From Ectothiorhodospiraceae bacterium (GTDB lineage Bacteria; Pseudomonadota; Gammaproteobacteria; Thiohalomonadales; Thiohalomonadaceae), in assembly GCA_007125455.1 (NCBI GenBank), contig SLDE01000186.1, positions 1-16,748 on the forward strand: 16,748 nt of DNA. Reading direction: 5' to 3'. Shown here in pieces: positions 14,344 through 16,748 of the stretch. Under the pieces are notes generated by a model. The model saw nothing but the letters and a program-made list of their open reading frames with translations. It had not been told where the DNA came from and did no database searches. Position 1 is the stretch's first letter; every line of letters begins with the position of its first letter. The position numbers and the translations under genes are program-made.

Positions 14344-16415
14344 CAGAAGCGTCACAAATGAATGTACTGCTGGTAGAGGACGATGCCGGTGATGCCAGCC
14401 TCATTCGCCACCACCTGCGGGGGTATAGCAAGGTCGTTTTCACCCTCGACTGGGTAGATAACATGCACGACGCGCGGGAACACATCCAGCGCGCGGCGCC
14501 ACTCCCCGATGTGATCCTGCTCGACCTCTCACTGCCCGACAGCCAGGGTCTGGAGACGGTGCGCATTGCCCGTACCGCCGCAGGTGAGATCCCCATCATC
14601 GTCCTTACGGGGCACGACGATGAAGGCTTTGCCCTGGAGGCCCTGGAGGCCGGGGCTCAGGATTACCTGGTCAAGGGCGGTTTCGAGACCGAGGTGCTGG
14701 TGCGGGCGATCCGCTATGCTGGCCAGCGTGCCCACATGGAGGCGCGCATCGGCCTGCTGGCCGCGGCGGTCTCGGTGGCGGCCGAGTCGGTGATGATCAC
14801 CGATCCCAGCGCCGAGATCCTGGTGGTCAACCCAGCCTTCAGCGAGATGACCGGCTACAGCGAACAGGAGGCGGTGGGGCAGCGCCCATCCATGCTCAAA
14901 TCTGGGCAGCATGATGGTGAGTTTTACCGCCAGATGTGGGGCAGTCTGCACAAAACCGGCACCTGGCAGGGGGAGTTGGTCAACCGGCGCAAGAATGGTG
15001 AGAGCTACCCCCAATGGTTGAGTATCCGTGCGGTACGCGATGAGGCCGGTGCGGTGCTCAATTATGTCGCGGTAGGCACCGACCTCTCCCTGGTGCGTCA
15101 GGCCGAGGCGGAGTTGGAACGCGCGGGCAGTACCGATGCCCTTACCGGGTTGGGCAACCGCCGCTACCTGCTCGAACATATGGACGAGGCCCTGGAGCAC
15201 AGCCGACGCCACCACGAACATGGGGCGATCGTGATCATCGATATCGAGCGCTTTCGTGCCATCAACGAGGCAGAGGGCATGGAGACCGGCGATGCCCTGC
15301 TCTGCGAGTTGGGGCTGCGCCTCAAATCCCATCTTCACCACGACGACTGTATTGCCCGTCTGGGTGGCGACCAATTCGCCTTCCTCGCCCAGCACCTCTC
15401 CGCCAACCGCCAGGAGGCAGCACGCGACACCATGGCGATGGTCAGCCGTGTGCAGCAGGAGCTGGAGCGAGAACTGACGGTCGGAGAGCGCCAGTACAAG
15501 CTTAACCTGCGTTTCGGGATCTCGCTGTTTCCCGATATCGCCCGCGAAAAGGGCACCGACCACCTGCGCAACGCCACCACCGCGCTATCGCGGATCAAGC
15601 GCGAATCCTACGAGCGGATCAGCTTCTTTGAGTTGACCATGGGCGAGCGGGCACGCGAGCGCTACACCCTGGAGAACGCTCTGCGGCTGGGGATCGACGA
15701 AGAACAGCTGCGCCTCTATCTGCAACCGCAGATCCTGCACGACGAGGGTATCGTCGGCTTCGAGGCACTGGTGCGTTGGCAACACCCACAGCGCGGGCTG
15801 GTGCCGCCCAATGATTTCATCCCGGTGGCCGAGGAGAGTGAGCTGATTGTGGCGCTCGATCACTGGGTACTCGCCGAGGCCTGCCGCCTGCTGCCTAAAC
15901 TGGCCGAAAACGGGCTACAGGCAAGCATGTCGGTCAACATCAGCCCGCGCTTCTTCGCCCATAGCGATTTTGTACCGATGGTGCGCAGTGCGCTAAGCCA
16001 TGCCGGGGCCGATCCGGGCCAACTGATCCTGGAGGTCACCGAGCGGCTATTCATCGGCGATATCGAGCAATCGGCGCAAAAGATGCAGGCGCTGGCGGAA
16101 CTGGGGGTGCGCTTCTCCATCGACGACTTTGGTACCGGCTACTCCTCACTGGCCTATCTCAAGCGTTTGCCGGTCAACGAGCTGAAGATCGATCGCAGCT
16201 TTATTCGTGATCTACCCGATGACAGCGACAACGTAGTGCTGGTCGAGACCATCCTCTCGGTGGCCAGACACATGGGGCTGAGCGTGGTCGCCGAGGGGGT
16301 GGAAACGCCCGGACAGGCCGACTTCCTTGCCAAGCACGGACGGGTGATCCAACAGGGCTATCTGCATGGCCGTCCCCAACCCAGCGAGCAGTGGTTGCAA
16401 CGGGGCAATGACTGA
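14340..16415 (+). CDS. Response regulator with PAS, degenerate GGDEF and intact EAL (cyclic di-GMP phosphodiesterase)
   Basis: The product has 691 residues. The receiver (about 7-125) has D14/D15, phospho-acceptor D62 in ILLDLSLPDSQG, T90 and K112. PAS covers about 135-255, GGDEF about 262-430 and EAL about 440-685. The GGDEF signature is GGDQF (342-346), and the substrate region reads FRAINEAEG where F..ND..GH is usual, so cyclase activity is unlikely; it may bind GTP as a regulator. The EAL part keeps its catalytic set: EALVRW (475-480), N533, E565 in LEVTE, DDFGTGYSS (595-603), K616 in ELKID and AEGVE (651-655). The expected output is phosphorylation-controlled breakdown of cyclic di-GMP, affecting motility or biofilm behaviour. 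It overlaps the upstream kinase (ATGA) and the following gene (TGATG). Confidence 0.95.
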   Translation: MTEASQMNVLLVEDDAGDASLIRHHLRGYSKVVFTLDWVDNMHDAREHIQRAAPLPDVILLDLSLPDSQGLETVRIARTAAGEIPIIVLTGHDDEGFALEALEAGAQDYLVKGGFETEVLVRAIRYAGQRAHMEARIGLLAAAVSVAAESVMITDPSAEILVVNPAFSEMTGYSEQEAVGQRPSMLKSGQHDGEFYRQMWGSLHKTGTWQGELVNRRKNGESYPQWLSIRAVRDEAGAVLNYVAVGTDLSLVRQAEAELERAGSTDALTGLGNRRYLLEHMDEALEHSRRHHEHGAIVIIDIERFRAINEAEGMETGDALLCELGLRLKSHLHHDDCIARLGGDQFAFLAQHLSANRQEAARDTMAMVSRVQQELERELTVGERQYKLNLRFGISLFPDIAREKGTDHLRNATTALSRIKRESYERISFFELTMGERARERYTLENALRLGIDEEQLRLYLQPQILHDEGIVGFEALVRWQHPQRGLVPPNDFIPVAEESELIVALDHWVLAEACRLLPKLAENGLQASMSVNISPRFFAHSDFVPMVRSALSHAGADPGQLILEVTERLFIGDIEQSAQKMQALAELGVRFSIDDFGTGYSSLAYLKRLPVNELKIDRSFIRDLPDDSDNVVLVETILSVARHMGLSVVAEGVETPGQADFLAKHGRVIQQGYLHGRPQPSEQWLQRGND

Positions 16416-16748
16416 TGGGCTTTGGTCAGCGCATCCTGCTGACCGTGCTCGCCAGCCTGCTGCTGGCGACGCTGCTGTTCACCGTGCTGGTGACCTGGTT
16501 TACCCACGATAACAGTCGTCAGCAGTTGCTGGCTCAACAGCAGGACATCAGCCAAATGGTGGTACGGCGGCTGGACAGTGCCCTGCAAGAGCGCCGTGTC
16601 ACCCTGGAGCGGTTTGCCGAGCTACTGACGGACGAAGGGCAGCTGCTTGAGCCAGCGCAGCTGCGCGAGCGCCTGTTTGCCATCTTCGAGCACCTGGGCG
16701 GGGAAGGGCATGGCACGGGGATTGGACTGGCGATCGCCCGGCGTATCG
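16415..16748 (+). CDS. Membrane sensor fused in frame to a histidine-kinase ATPase end (runs off the right edge)
   Basis: The ATG at 16415 shares its A with the stop of the preceding gene (TGATG). The 111 visible residues begin MGFGQRILLTVL, have a membrane helix (about 7-29), then a helical periplasmic-looking stretch (about 30-85, HDNSRQQLLAQQQ onward) like the start of extracytoplasmic sensor domains. From about residue 84 the chain becomes RERLFAIFEHL, then GHGTGIGLAIARRI (98-111), which is the F box and G2 box of a HATPase domain. The second TM, HisKA, N box and G1 box that should lie between are missing. The frame is open to the window end. It may be a truncated kinase, a recombination product or an assembly join. 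I cannot see whether the C-terminus completes normally. Confidence 0.7.
   Translation, partial: MGFGQRILLTVLASLLLATLLFTVLVTWFTHDNSRQQLLAQQQDISQMVVRRLDSALQERRVTLERFAELLTDEGQLLEPAQLRERLFAIFEHLGGEGHGTGIGLAIARRI

Overview
The window is GC-rich, gene-dense bacterial DNA, almost certainly from a gammaproteobacterium. The support is a full-length Mfd, a UbiG very close to the enterobacterial and pseudomonad enzyme, and a deaminase-ubiG gene pair arranged as in Pseudomonas. A sulfur-oxidising or Chromatiales-like lineage is possible, but that is only an impression. No tRNA, rRNA, CRISPR array or insertion sequence was seen.

Left block (1-4878, all minus strand): the first codons of an exported protein that runs off the left edge; a small exported protein of unknown function, visibly more AT-rich than its neighbours; an unrecognised two-helix membrane protein; and mfd, the transcription-repair coupling factor, with a readable sigma70 promoter. 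Middle block (4879-8566): a plus-strand PAS/AAA+/Fis-type sigma54 activator with three conserved cysteines in its PAS domain. Its leader holds a TTGACA promoter, a perfect ATGTCA-N5-TGACAT operator-like palindrome and a large hairpin. It converges on a minus-strand pair in which an S-adenosylhomocysteine/methylthioadenosine deaminase gene overlaps ubiG by ATGA. UbiG releases S-adenosylhomocysteine and the neighbour can remove it.

Right block (about 8705-16748, all plus strand) is the most interesting part. It is a tightly packed signalling operon: an Rcp1-like single-domain response regulator, a free PhnD-type periplasmic binding protein with no ABC transporter genes, a HAMP histidine kinase, a possible 48-residue small protein, a second kinase with its own PhnD-type domain fused outside the membrane (followed by TM, GAF-like, PAS, HisKA and HATPase), a receiver-PAS-GGDEF-EAL protein with a degenerate GGDQF site and an intact EAL site, and a sensor gene running off the right edge. 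Adjacent genes overlap (ATGA at 10281 and 14340, TGATG at 16413), which suggests coupled translation. The likely logic is that small periplasmic ligands are read by PhnD-type domains in both a split (protein plus kinase) and a fused (kinase) form. Signals then pass to two receivers, one of which lowers cyclic di-GMP.

The right-edge gene is odd. A membrane anchor and the start of a sensor domain join directly, in frame, to the G2 box of a histidine-kinase ATPase domain, with no dimerisation domain, N box or G1 box between. It is either a real deletion/recombination product or an assembly join between paralogous kinases.
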